Below, piece by piece: positions 1 to 9,877 of a DNA stretch of 62,351 nt. The stretch is taken from NCBI GenBank assembly GCA_028284605.1, contig JANQRL010000013.1:1-62351 (forward strand), read 5' to 3'. The notes beneath the pieces are model-generated. The model was not told the DNA's origin. It made no database searches and saw nothing but the letters and a program-made list of their open reading frames with translations. A program made the position numbers and the translations under genes. This DNA is from Paracoccaceae bacterium (lineage in GTDB: Bacteria > Pseudomonadota > Alphaproteobacteria > Rhodobacterales > Rhodobacteraceae). Every line of letters starts with the position of its first letter. The first letter of the stretch is position 1.

Positions 1-402
1 GCGGACCCGGTGGAGGATGCCGTGGCCGCGGCGCTGGCCGATGCCGCGACGGGCACCTCCGCGCCTGAGGCACCGGCCGGGCCGCCTCTCACCGGGGGCG
101 AGGTCGGCGGGGTGATTTCGGCGATCAGCCGGGAATGGGGCGTCGATGTCGGCAGCCGGTCCGCCGACGTTACCATCGTGGTCGCGTTCGAACTGTCGCC
201 GGAGGGGCGGTTGACCTCCACGCCGGAGCTGATCTCCTCGCAGGGGGGCGATCCGGCTGCGGTGAGTGCCGCCTTTCGCAGCGCCCGCACTGCCATTATC
301 GCCGCGAGCCGGCAGGGCGCTTTTGCCCTGCCGCCGGAGAAATACGACCAGTGGCGCGAGATGGAGATCACCTTTGATCCCAGCGGGATGCGGCTCAGAT
401 GA
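1..402 (+). CDS. tolA: TolA-like protein, C-terminal part (5' cut by window edge)
   Basis: The reading frame is open from the first base, so the gene starts outside the window. The visible part is a linker rich in Ala and Pro followed by a TonB/TolA-type C-terminal domain of about 100 residues, ending in YDQWREMEITFDPSGM. In other bacteria TolA is an inner-membrane protein that spans the periplasm and links TolQR to TolB-Pal. The position directly before tolB and pal supports this role. The two cysteines usual in this domain are absent: AISREWG and IIAASRQ stand where the next gene has AVAACWN and ILACQG. The stop overlaps the next start (ATGA, 399-402). The membrane anchor and coiled coil must lie upstream, so the full-length identity is inferred. 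Confidence 0.75.
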   Translation, partial: ADPVEDAVAAALADAATGTSAPEAPAGPPLTGGEVGGVISAISREWGVDVGSRSADVTIVVAFELSPEGRLTSTPELISSQGGDPAAVSAAFRSARTAIIAASRQGAFALPPEKYDQWREMEITFDPSGMRLR

Positions 403-842
403 GGCGGGTGGCGGCGATCTGGCTGGCTTTGGCGCCGTTGCCGGTATGGGCTGAGGACCCCCGCGGGCCGGCCTCGGACATCGCGCCTGTCTGGTTCGGG
501 ACCGGGCAGGAGAGCCCGCTCGACAAGGGATCGGACGAGGCGGCCGAGCTGGAGTTGGCCGCTTTCCCGTCCGCTGTCGCAGCGTGTTGGAACGTGAGGC
601 CCGATGATGAGGTGAGGGTCACCGTCCTTGTGTCGTTCACCGAGGACGGTCGTGTCGATGACCAAATCCGCCTGCTCTCCGCCGACGGGGGCACGGAGGC
701 GGACCGCGACGCCGCCTTTGATGCCGCGCGCCGCGCGATCCTCGCCTGCCAGGGCGAGGGTTACCCGCTTCCGCCAGCGCTTTACGACCGGTGGCGCGAG
801 ATGGCGCTGACATTCGATCCATCCAGGATGCAGACCCGATGA
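399..842 (+). CDS. Periplasmic TolA C-terminal-domain paralogue, no membrane anchor
   Basis: This 147-residue protein has an N-terminal signal sequence (cleavage likely after PVWA, about residue 18) and one TolA-type C-terminal domain ending in YDRWREMALTFDPSRM. It is clearly a paralogue of the domain in the preceding gene. Unlike that copy it keeps the cysteine pair (AVAACWN, ILACQG) that forms a disulfide in classical TolA. It lacks the transmembrane helix and long helical domain II of TolA, so it should be a soluble periplasmic protein. ATG at 399 overlaps the previous stop by 4 nt, so the two are probably co-translated. A role as TolB or Pal partner is inferred from context and fold only. 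Confidence 0.8.
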   Translation: MRRVAAIWLALAPLPVWAEDPRGPASDIAPVWFGTGQESPLDKGSDEAAELELAAFPSAVAACWNVRPDDEVRVTVLVSFTEDGRVDDQIRLLSADGGTEADRDAAFDAARRAILACQGEGYPLPPALYDRWREMALTFDPSRMQTR

Positions 843-956
843 GCGGTGCGGGCGAACGGGAATGGGCAGAGTTTCGCGCGTTTGTGACCGCGCGGGCTGA
901 CAATGCCGTTATGCTCAACATATCTGCGGGCCGCGGGCCCGGGAGGTAAGGACGCG

Positions 957-2285
957 ATGCTGAAATACTGTCTGGCTTTGATGATGGCTTTGGCCCTGGC
1001 GGGCCTCGCGGCGGCGCCCGCCACGGCCCAGAGCGGCCCCTTGCGGCTCACCATCACCGAGGGGGTGATCGAGCCCTTGCCCTTCGCCCTCCCGACCTTT
1101 GAGGCGGAGACCGCGGGGTCCGAGCAGATGGCCGCGCAGATCAGCGCGCTGGTGGCGCAGAACCTGACCGGCACCGGGCTCTTCCGGCAGATCTCGCCGG
1201 ACGCCTTCATCAGCCAGGTCACCAGCTTCGCCCAGCCCGTGGCCTATACCGACTGGCGCGCAATCAACGCTCAGGCGCTGATCACCGGGGCGGTGACGGT
1301 CAATGGCGATCAGCTCGTGGTGAAGTTCCGGCTCTACGACGTCTTTTCGGGCCAGGAGATGGGCGCGGGCCAGCAACTCGTCGGCACGGCGCAGGGCTGG
1401 CGGCGGATGGCGCACAAGGTCGCCGATCAGGTCTATTCCCGGATCACCGGCGAGGCGGGCTACTTCGACAGCCGCGTCGTCTATGTCGCCGAGACCGGGC
1501 CCAAGGACGACCGGCGCAAGCGGCTCGCGATCATGGATTACGACGGCGCCAATGTGCAGTACCTGACCGATAGCGGGGCCATCGTCCTCGCCCCCCGCTT
1601 CTCTCCGCGCGGCGACCGGGTGCTCTATACGAGCTACGAGACCGGATTTCCCCGGATCAATGTGCTCGACGTCGCCACTATCGGGCGGCAGCAGATCACC
1701 ACGCAGGCCGGCGAGATGGCGTTCTCGCCGCGCTTCGCCCGCGATGGCGCGCAGGTGATCTACAGTCTCGCCAATGGCGGCAACACCGATATCTGGCGCA
1801 CCGATCTGGCCACCGGCCAGCATCAGCGGCTGACCAATGCGCCCTCGATCGAGACCGCGCCGTCCTTCAGCCCGGACGGGTCGCAGATCGTGTTCGAGAG
1901 CGACCGGTCGGGCACCCAGCAGCTCTATGTGATGTCCGCGACAGGCGGCGAGCCACGCCGGATCAGCTTCGGCGAGGGGCGCTACGGGTCGCCGGTCTGG
2001 TCGCCGCGGGGCGATCTCATCGCGTTTACCAAGCAGAATGCCGGGCGGTTCCATATCGGCGTGATGCGCACCGATGGGTCGGAGGAACGGCTGCTGACCG
2101 CCTCCTTCCTCGACGAGGGCCCGACCTGGTCGCCCAATGGCCGGGTCATCATGTTCACGAGGGAAACCCAGGGCGCCCAGGGCGCCGCGGCGCTCTATTC
2201 GGTGGATGTTTCGGGCCGCAACCTGCGCCGGGTCGCCACGCCCGATGGCGGCTCGGACCCGTCCTGGGGCCCGTTGCAGCCGTGA
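957..2285 (+). CDS. tolB: Tol-Pal system protein TolB
   Basis: TolB is a periplasmic beta-propeller that binds Pal and TolA and helps constrict the outer membrane during division. The 442-residue product has a signal peptide (about residues 1-24, cleavage at ATA-Q), an N-terminal domain to about residue 160, and at least five propeller repeats with the PD40 pattern ([48 protein letters not shown]). I chose ATG 957 because it follows a good ribosome site (GGGAGGTAAGG, 941-951) and begins the signal peptide; a longer frame from 903 adds unlikely residues. It lies 114 nt after the TolA paralogue and before pal, the normal Tol-Pal order. Confidence 0.95.
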   Translation: MLKYCLALMMALALAGLAAAPATAQSGPLRLTITEGVIEPLPFALPTFEAETAGSEQMAAQISALVAQNLTGTGLFRQISPDAFISQVTSFAQPVAYTDWRAINAQALITGAVTVNGDQLVVKFRLYDVFSGQEMGAGQQLVGTAQGWRRMAHKVADQVYSRITGEAGYFDSRVVYVAETGPKDDRRKRLAIMDYDGANVQYLTDSGAIVLAPRFSPRGDRVLYTSYETGFPRINVLDVATIGRQQITTQAGEMAFSPRFARDGAQVIYSLANGGNTDIWRTDLATGQHQRLTNAPSIETAPSFSPDGSQIVFESDRSGTQQLYVMSATGGEPRRISFGEGRYGSPVWSPRGDLIAFTKQNAGRFHIGVMRTDGSEERLLTASFLDEGPTWSPNGRVIMFTRETQGAQGAAALYSVDVSGRNLRRVATPDGGSDPSWGPLQP

Positions 2286-2335
2286 GATGGGGAGCGGCTC
2301 AATCGATTTGTGAGGGCAACCCACATTGGTGCGCC

Positions 2336-2600
2336 GTAAGCCGGGCATCGGCAGACCGGGGGATGGCGATCCGACGGCTGAGCGGCGGCGCTTTGTGGCG
2401 GCCGGTACATCTTCACTTCGAGCTCCGCGCCCAACCCAGCCAAATCGCCAGCCCGTCACGCCGCAGGCGTGCCGACTCTATGTGGCGCACCTCCGGTGCG
2501 ACGGGACGGTCTGTCGTCGTCATTGGTCGCTCGGACCAATGGCGCAACCTATGACGACCCCGGCGCCTTCGGCGCTATTCGGGCGGGGAAGGAGAATAAC
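2336..2600 (+). repeat. Dispersed intergenic repeat, copy A
   Basis: Most of the 450-nt gap between tolB and pal (2286-2735) is a noncoding element that is homologous, in inverted orientation, to 53904-54085. Both copies share the blocks GCAGACCGGGGGATGGCGAT (copy B: one A/G change), AATCGCCAGCCCG, GGACGGTCTGTCG and CGGCGCCTTCGGCGCTATTC. This copy has two extra pieces of about 45 and 40 nt, the second holding an 8-bp hairpin (2521-2528 with 2534-2541). No convincing gene lies here. I do not recognise the element; decaying short mobile repeat or structured RNA are both possible. Confidence 0.75.
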
Positions 2601-2667
2601 GCGTGGTCGACAACACCGACGTCCGACGCCTCCGGTTCGGCACCTTTTCGGGGGCCCATCCGAGCGA

Positions 2668-2696
2668 TTCCCTCGTGCCCCCCGACCTGCTATGCT
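2668..2696 (+). promoter_or_regulatory. Candidate promoter for pal
   Basis: TTCCCT (2668-2673) and TATGCT (2691-2696) are separated by 17 nt and lie about 40 nt before the pal start. The -10 is good and the -35 is weak. TATGCT also pairs with AGCATA at 2707-2712 as a small inverted repeat. Sequence resemblance only; a separate pal promoter would make sense because pal is normally expressed more strongly than tolB. Confidence 0.3.
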
Positions 2697-2735
2697 GCCG
2701 AAAACGAGCATAACAAGAAACACAGGACGCATCCC

Positions 2736-3251
2736 ATGAACCTCCTTGCCAAGGCCGGTCTTCTGACCCTCGCGCTCGCGGTTTCCGCCTGCACCAACCC
2801 GAACCGGTTCGGCGCCGACGATACGGTGAACCTGAACCCCGGCGCCGGTGCGGGCGCGGGTCTCGATCCGGCGAGCGATCCGACGACGCCGCAGTATTTC
2901 TCCCAGACCATCGGCGACCGGGTCTTCTTCACCGTCGACCAGTCCACCCTCACCGCCGCCGGGCAGGCGACGCTCGACGGGCAGGCGAGCTGGCTCTTGA
3001 CCAATACCGACTACCTCGCGGTGATCGAGGGCCATGCCGACGAGCAGGGCACTCGGGAGTACAACCTCGCCCTGGGCGCCCGCCGCGCCAACGCGGTGCG
3101 CGAATACCTGATCTCCCGCGGCATCCCGGCGAGCCGTCTCCAGACCGTCAGCTACGGCAAGGAGCGCCCGGTCGCTGTCTGCTCCGACGAATCGTGCTAT
3201 TCCCAGAACCGCCGGGCGGTCACGATCCTGTCCGTGGGCGCGCTGGGCTGA
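2736..3251 (+). CDS. pal: Peptidoglycan-associated lipoprotein Pal
   Basis: Pal is an outer-membrane lipoprotein that binds peptidoglycan through an OmpA-type domain and interacts with TolB. The 171-residue product starts with a lipoprotein signal ending in the lipobox AVSAC (Cys 20), then a short Gly/Ala-rich linker and an OmpA domain from about residue 55. The peptidoglycan-binding signature is clear (EGHADEQGTREYNLALGARR, then RLQTVSYGKERP). ATG 2736 is chosen because it begins the lipoprotein signal. It follows the repeat-filled gap after tolB, so it may have its own promoter, and it is 17 nt before cpoB. Confidence 0.96.
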   Translation: MNLLAKAGLLTLALAVSACTNPNRFGADDTVNLNPGAGAGAGLDPASDPTTPQYFSQTIGDRVFFTVDQSTLTAAGQATLDGQASWLLTNTDYLAVIEGHADEQGTREYNLALGARRANAVREYLISRGIPASRLQTVSYGKERPVAVCSDESCYSQNRRAVTILSVGALG

Positions 3252-3268
3252 ACCACGGGGGAAGAGCG

Positions 3269-4096
3269 ATGAGGGTAGTTGCGGCATCGGTGCTGGCCAT
3301 CGCGCTGGCATTCGGCGCGCCTCTGGCGGCGCAGGAGGGGGACGAGACCCTCGCCGATATCCGCCAGGAACTGACGGTGCTCTTCGTCGAGGTGCAGCGG
3401 CTGAGGCGCGAGCTGTCCACCACCGCGGCCCCGGACCTGACCGTCGCCGGCAACACACCGCTGGAGCGACTGGCGGCCATCGAGGCGGAGTTGCAGCGGC
3501 TCACCTCGAAGACCGAGGAGCTGGAATTCCGCATCGACCGGATCACAAGGGACGGGACCAACCGGATCGGGGATCTGGAGTTCCGGCTCTGCGATCTGGA
3601 GGAAGGCTGCGATATCGCGGCGCTCGGCGATACGCCCTCGCTCGGCGGCATCGACAACGAGGTCGCGGTGCCGGTGCCGCAGCCGGCGCCCGAACCGGGC
3701 GGGCCGGCCCTGGCCGTGGGCGAACGGGCCGATTTCGACGCCGCCCAGGCCGCCTTCGAGGCCGGCGAGTTCCGCGCCGCCGCCGATGGCTTTGCCGCCT
3801 TCACCGAGACCTATCCCGGCAGCCCGCTCTCGGCCGATGCGAACTACCTGCGCGGTGAGGCGTTCGAGAGCCTGGGCGAGATGTCGAACGCCGCCCGGGC
3901 CTATCTCGATGCCTTTTCCGGCGCGCCGGTGGGCGGACGGGCGCCCGATGCGCTCTTCAAGCTCGGTTCGGCGCTGGCCGCGCTGGGCCAGACCCAGGAC
4001 GCCTGCATCACCCTCGGCGAGGTCGGGGTCCGGTTCCCGGGCTCCGAGGCGTCCGTCGATGCCGGAACCGCGATGCGCAGCCTCGCCTGCCCGTGA
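3269..4096 (+). CDS. cpoB: Cell division coordinator CpoB / YbgF-type TPR protein
   Basis: CpoB (YbgF) is a periplasmic protein of the Tol-Pal operon that coordinates peptidoglycan synthesis with outer-membrane constriction. The 275-residue product has a signal peptide (MRVVAASVLAIALAFGAPLA), a coiled-coil segment (about residues 25-105, RQELTVLFVEVQRLRREL and following), a Pro-rich linker, and a C-terminal TPR region with the family pattern (AAFEAGEFRAAADGF, SADANYLRGEAFESLG, DALFKLGSALAALGQ). ATG 3269 follows GGGGAAGAG. The stop overlaps the GTG start of tilS by 4 nt, coupling tRNA modification to this operon. Confidence 0.92.
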   Translation: MRVVAASVLAIALAFGAPLAAQEGDETLADIRQELTVLFVEVQRLRRELSTTAAPDLTVAGNTPLERLAAIEAELQRLTSKTEELEFRIDRITRDGTNRIGDLEFRLCDLEEGCDIAALGDTPSLGGIDNEVAVPVPQPAPEPGGPALAVGERADFDAAQAAFEAGEFRAAADGFAAFTETYPGSPLSADANYLRGEAFESLGEMSNAARAYLDAFSGAPVGGRAPDALFKLGSALAALGQTQDACITLGEVGVRFPGSEASVDAGTAMRSLACP

Positions 4097-5406
4097 ACGA
4101 GGCCGCGCCCGGCCGACCGGCCCTGACCCAACGGTTCGCGGACCGGATGGGGGCGCTGCTGGGCCCCGACTTTCCCCAAAGCCTCGGCCTTGCCGTCTCC
4201 GGTGGCGGCGACAGTATGGCGATGCTGCATCTGGCGGCGGGCTGGGCGCGGGTCTACGGGATCACGCTTCGGGTGGTGACGGTCAATCATCGGCTGCGGC
4301 CCGAAAGCGCGGATGAAGCGGCGCTGGTGGCGGACGAGGCGCGCGGGCTGGGTCTCTCCCATGACGTTCTGAACTGGGAGGGCTGGGACGGGCAGGGCAA
4401 TGTCATGGACGCCGCCCGGCGTGCCCGGCACGACCTGATCGGCGCTTGGCGCGGCGAGACGCGCGATGTGCTGATGGCCCATACGCGCGACGATGTGGCC
4501 GAGACCTTCCTGATGCGGGTGCGGCGCGGCGCCGGGGCCGACGGGCTCGCCGCCATGGCGGCGGTCCGGGAGATGCGGGAGGGGGGCGCTGCGCCTTGGC
4601 GGGTCGTCCGCCCGCTCCTCGACGAGAGCCGGGCCGAGTTGCGCCACTATGCCGATACGCTCCGCATTCCCTATATCGACGACCCGACCAATGACGACCT
4701 GCGCTTCGACCGGTCCCGGATGCGGCGTCTTCTGGCGGTGCTGGAGGAGGAGGGGCTCGACCGCGCTGCCCTGGCCGGCGCGGCGCTGCGCCTCGGCCGG
4801 GCGCGCACGGCACTGCACGCCCGGGCCGCCGACGTCGCCGCACGTCTCGCCGTTCCACCGGACAGCCCCGCCAGGGCCGCGCTCTGGCTGGGCGACATCG
4901 CGCTCGACCGCGATGGCTTCGCGGATGTGGAGCAGGACACCCAGCTCCGCCTCCTGCGCGGCGCCCTGCAATTCGTCACTTCCGCCGACTATGCCCCGCG
5001 CGGGCCGTCGCTTGATACCGCGCTCGACCGGGTTCTCGGCGGCGGGGGCGTCACCCTGCACGGCGCGCAGATCGTGCCGAAAGGCGCCAAACTGCTGATT
5101 TTCAGGGAATATGCTGCGGTCAGAGAGGAAGCCGTCGAGACCGGGCGCAGCACCCATTGGGATCGCCGCTGGCAGCTCTCCGGACCGGTGACTGACGGAC
5201 TGACCATCGGTGCCCTCGGCCCCGAGGGTCTGCACCAGGCCGCGGCCGAGGACCGGGGCGGTCTGCCCGCCGCCGCGCTCCATGCCAGACCGGCGCTCTG
5301 GGACGGCGACCGCCTCGTCGCCTGCGCCGCCCTCGGCTTCGGCCCCGCCCATGACATCGCCCTTTGCCCGCCGCACGGAGAATTTCCCGCAAACCCGGCG
5401 ATTTAG
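4093..5406 (+). CDS. tilS: tRNA(Ile)-lysidine synthase TilS
   Basis: TilS attaches lysine to C34 of the tRNA-Ile with CAU anticodon, changing both codon and aminoacylation specificity; it is essential in most bacteria. The 437-residue protein has the PP-loop ATP site SGGGDS at residues 36-41, followed by LRVVTVNHRLRPESADEA and the HTRDDVAET motif typical of the family. The central part carries the FDRSRMRR motif, and the C-terminal half is a poorly conserved tRNA-binding region. The start is GTG at 4093, inside the cpoB stop (GTGA). The position between cpoB and ftsH is conserved in Rhodobacteraceae. Confidence 0.95.
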   Translation: MNEAAPGRPALTQRFADRMGALLGPDFPQSLGLAVSGGGDSMAMLHLAAGWARVYGITLRVVTVNHRLRPESADEAALVADEARGLGLSHDVLNWEGWDGQGNVMDAARRARHDLIGAWRGETRDVLMAHTRDDVAETFLMRVRRGAGADGLAAMAAVREMREGGAAPWRVVRPLLDESRAELRHYADTLRIPYIDDPTNDDLRFDRSRMRRLLAVLEEEGLDRAALAGAALRLGRARTALHARAADVAARLAVPPDSPARAALWLGDIALDRDGFADVEQDTQLRLLRGALQFVTSADYAPRGPSLDTALDRVLGGGGVTLHGAQIVPKGAKLLIFREYAAVREEAVETGRSTHWDRRWQLSGPVTDGLTIGALGPEGLHQAAAEDRGGLPAAALHARPALWDGDRLVACAALGFGPAHDIALCPPHGEFPANPAI

Positions 5407-5430
5407 GCCCCATGAGCGGTGCTTATCGCG

Positions 5431-5458
5431 TTGAAGATTGCCCCCAAGCCTCTATCTT
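5431..5458 (+). promoter_or_regulatory. Candidate promoter for ftsH
   Basis: TTGAAG (5431-5436) and TATCTT (5453-5458) are spaced by 16 nt in the 110-nt gap between tilS and ftsH, with a C-run between them and a G-run just after. The TTGAA -35 resembles both housekeeping and heat-shock (RpoH) promoters; ftsH is a heat-shock gene in other bacteria. Which sigma factor acts here cannot be told from sequence alone. Confidence 0.45.
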
Positions 5459-5516
5459 AGGGGGGTTCCGCCGGCGCCCGGGCCCGGCGATGAGCTATTG
5501 ATAAGGAGCCGCTCCC

Positions 5517-7436
<1,920 letters not shown>

Positions 7437-7458
7437 GGCTCAGGTCTGATCCCGATTC

Positions 7459-7484
7459 AACGCCCCGCCGTGTCGCGGGGCGTT
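7459..7484. terminator. Intrinsic terminator between ftsH and the PhyH gene
   Basis: A 10-bp GC-rich stem, AACGCCCCGC (7459-7468) with GCGGGGCGTT (7475-7484), and a 6-nt loop lies 22 nt after ftsH and 14 nt from the stop of the converging gene. It is flanked by AT-rich ends on both sides, so it may stop transcription from both directions, though neither side has a long T run. Confidence 0.7.
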
Positions 7485-7498
7485 GCCGTTTGGGGGCT

Positions 7499-8290
7499 TC
7501 AGGCGGTGCCGGCGATCGACTTGTAGCGTGCCTCGAGCTCCGCCTGTTTGGCCACCGCCGCCGGGTTGAGATCGGCGGTCGCCGGGACATCCTCGCCCCA
7601 ATGCCCGAATCGGTCCTCGCCCCGCACCAGCAGCGCGGTATCGTTGGGGTCCTTCTCCTGCCGGACATGGGTGGCGAGGTATTGGACGTTGAGCCCGATG
7701 CGCCGGTCGGGCGAGCGGTTCGGCATCGAGGCATGGAGCGTCCAGCCATGGTGGAACGACGCCTCGCCGGGCCTCAGCGGGCACATCACGGCACTGTCCT
7801 CGGCCACGCCATGGACCGTCTGGCCCTGGTAGAGCACGTTGCTGGCGTCCTCGGTGGTCTCGTGATCGAGCCGGGCCTTCAGGTGGCTGCCCGGCACCAT
7901 CCGCATGCAGCCCGAAAGCTCCGTCGCCGCCGACAGCGCCAGCCACATCGAGACCTGATCGTCGTGGCTCAGCCCCCAATAGGTCAGGTCCTGGTGCCAG
8001 CTCACATGGGAGGCCGCGCCGGCCTCCTTCACGATATAGGTGACGTTGTAGAGCAGGATGTCGGGGCCGAGCATCGCCTCGACGAGATCGAGCACCGCCG
8101 GGTGCGTGGCCAGTTCCCAGGGTGAGGTGAGGATCGTGTGCGCCTTGCTGCGGAAATGCAGCGGGCCGAAGGCGGCCTCCGCCTCTTCCATGCGGGCGCG
8201 GTGGGATGCGGCCTCTGCCTCGGAGATGATCGGCACGCCCGAAACATAGCCGTCGCGCCGATAGGCCCCGGCCAGAGCTTCTATGTCCAT
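7499..8290 (-). CDS. Phytanoyl-CoA dioxygenase (PhyH) family protein
   Basis: PhyH-family enzymes are non-haem Fe(II)/2-oxoglutarate dioxygenases that hydroxylate varied small molecules. The 263-residue product carries the first two iron ligands in SWHQDLTYWG (H-x-D) and the distal His in HHGWTLHASMPN, with an Arg that could hold 2-oxoglutarate shortly after (RRIGLNVQY). I chose the ATG at 8290 because it is preceded on this strand by GGAGGAG at good spacing and starts a typical N-terminus (MDIEALAGAYRRDGY). The gene stands alone, convergent with ftsH and divergent from the MOSC gene. The substrate cannot be predicted. Confidence 0.85.
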   Translation of the reverse strand: MDIEALAGAYRRDGYVSGVPIISEAEAASHRARMEEAEAAFGPLHFRSKAHTILTSPWELATHPAVLDLVEAMLGPDILLYNVTYIVKEAGAASHVSWHQDLTYWGLSHDDQVSMWLALSAATELSGCMRMVPGSHLKARLDHETTEDASNVLYQGQTVHGVAEDSAVMCPLRPGEASFHHGWTLHASMPNRSPDRRIGLNVQYLATHVRQEKDPNDTALLVRGEDRFGHWGEDVPATADLNPAAVAKQAELEARYKSIAGTA

Positions 8291-8394
8291 CACGCTCCTC
8301 CTCCATTGCGCGGGTTTCAGGGTGACACCGGCTGCGGGCCGGGCTACCTCGTTTCCGACATGCCGACTTCGCATTCTTACCGGAGACAGCACGA

Positions 8395-9018
8395 ATGCCC
8401 GCCCTGACGCCGACCGACTTCACCGCCACCGTGACCTGGCTTGGCCTGATGGCGCCGCGCGAGACGCTGGCCCCGGTCGCGGGGCCGGTGCAAGACATGG
8501 CGCTCGGCTTTGAGGGGCAGCTCGGATCGCCCTATGCCGGGCGCACCCGGCCGGCCTGTTCGCGGGTGAGCGCACAGCACCCCAAGGGCACCGAGATCGC
8601 CAATGTCCGGCAACTCACCATCGTCAGCGCCGAGGAGATGGCGGAGATCGGCGCGGCGCTGGCTCTGGCGCCATTCGATCCGGCCTGGGCGGGCGTGAAC
8701 CTGGTGATCGAGGGCATTCCCGATTTCACCCATGTCCCGCCGTCCTCGCGATTGCAGGCCGAGAACGGCACGACGCTGGTCGTCGATATGGAGAACCGCC
8801 CTTGCCACCAGCCCGGCATGGCGATCAAGGCGGTGCATCCCGGTAAGGGTAAGGGGTTCAGTGCAGCCGCAAGGGACCGGCGCGGAGTCACGGCCTGGGT
8901 GGAGCGGCCCGGCACGCTGACGCTTGGCGACCGGCTCCGGCTGCACGTCCCGGACCAGCGGCCCTGGCGTGGCGCCGAACTGGCAGAGCCTTCGCGGGGC
9001 GTCATCTCGATGCAATGA
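8395..9018 (+). CDS. MOSC domain-containing protein
   Basis: MOSC domains are beta-strand folds related to the C-terminus of molybdenum-cofactor sulfurase; stand-alone ones are thought to transfer sulfur or deliver sulfur-loaded cofactor, and some are part of mARC-type reductases. The 207-residue product matches in length and has the conserved cysteine region ENRPCHQPGMAIK with the nearby RRGVTAWVERPGTL segment. It is divergent from the PhyH gene with about 100 nt between the starts. No molybdenum enzyme gene is near, so the partner is unknown. Confidence 0.8.
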   Translation: MPALTPTDFTATVTWLGLMAPRETLAPVAGPVQDMALGFEGQLGSPYAGRTRPACSRVSAQHPKGTEIANVRQLTIVSAEEMAEIGAALALAPFDPAWAGVNLVIEGIPDFTHVPPSSRLQAENGTTLVVDMENRPCHQPGMAIKAVHPGKGKGFSAAARDRRGVTAWVERPGTLTLGDRLRLHVPDQRPWRGAELAEPSRGVISMQ

Positions 9019-9086
9019 AACTATCATAAAACGTTCACAAACCATGCCGCGCGCGATATCTTCCCGCCCTGTCCGGGAGGATCGTC

Positions 9087-9734
9087 GTGTTTGCCGATAT
9101 CGCTTACCAGTCCCGCAAGAACTCCGCTTTACGGGTGACTTATCTGTTCCTGGCGTCCATGGCGGTGCTCGTTGCCGTCAGCGTCTTTCAGCAGGGCTGG
9201 GATGTGGCTCTGCGTGCTGAGCATGGCGGCGTCGAACGCGCGTCCTTCCTGACCGCGGCCTTCGCGTCGATCCTCGCTCTGGTCCTGTCCCTGCGCCACG
9301 ACCGGGGCATCTTGGCCGTTCCGCTGGTTTTCGCCCTTTTTGCGCTGCGCGAGCTCGATTTTCACGATTGGTGGTTCGAGCCGGGCCTCTTGCATCTGGC
9401 CATCTTCTCGAGCGATGCGCCGCTCTGGCAGAAGGCGGTGTCCGGGGTGGTGATGGCCGGCATCCTGCTGGTTCTGGTGGACCTTGCCCTTCGCGGCACG
9501 GGGCCGCTCCTCGCCGCCCTCCGGGCCGGGCAGGGCTGGCCATGGCTGGTCGCGCTCGGCGGTGCGCTGGTGATCCTGTCGGTCGCGCTCGACGGCCTGC
9601 CGGCCCGGCTCGGGCCCGAATTGTCGAGCTTCGGCGCGGTTCTGGCCAGCGTCACCGAAGAGGTCGGAGAACTCGCCCTCTTCGTCTGCCTGCTTCTGGC
9701 CGTCGCGGTGTGGCCCACCGAACCTCGCGTTTAA
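9087..9734 (+). CDS. Hypothetical integral membrane protein (about six helices)
   Basis: I do not recognise the family. The 215-residue product is mostly hydrophobic with about six predicted membrane helices (around residues 18-35, 52-67, 76-87, 112-130, 150-166 and 188-207). A conserved-looking acidic patch, [14 protein letters not shown], sits between helices 3 and 4 and another, SVTEEVGE, lies before the last. The start is GTG at 9087 with GGGAGG at 9075-9080. It stands between the MOSC gene and fhs in the same direction, with spacers of 68 and 143 nt, so it may be a separate unit. Confidence 0.7.
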   Translation: MFADIAYQSRKNSALRVTYLFLASMAVLVAVSVFQQGWDVALRAEHGGVERASFLTAAFASILALVLSLRHDRGILAVPLVFALFALRELDFHDWWFEPGLLHLAIFSSDAPLWQKAVSGVVMAGILLVLVDLALRGTGPLLAALRAGQGWPWLVALGGALVILSVALDGLPARLGPELSSFGAVLASVTEEVGELALFVCLLLAVAVWPTEPRV

Positions 9735-9877
9735 GTCGACGTTTCCGCCTCTCGACACGGCTTTTTCCACGGGCGACGCCCCCGGCGCGCACCATGTCGA
9801 AATTGGGCTACGCCTCGCGGCGATTCCGCGCTAGGCGGTCTCGTAGACGAAGACATAAGTGCCGGAGCCGCGCCGCC

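Noticed and set aside
2336-2600. Insertion sequence
   Set aside because: Two related copies exist, but there is no transposase frame, no terminal inverted repeats and no clear target duplication.
9735-9877. Riboswitch upstream of fhs
   Set aside because: I looked for known folate or SAM aptamer patterns and saw no conserved core; the stretch is short and unremarkable.
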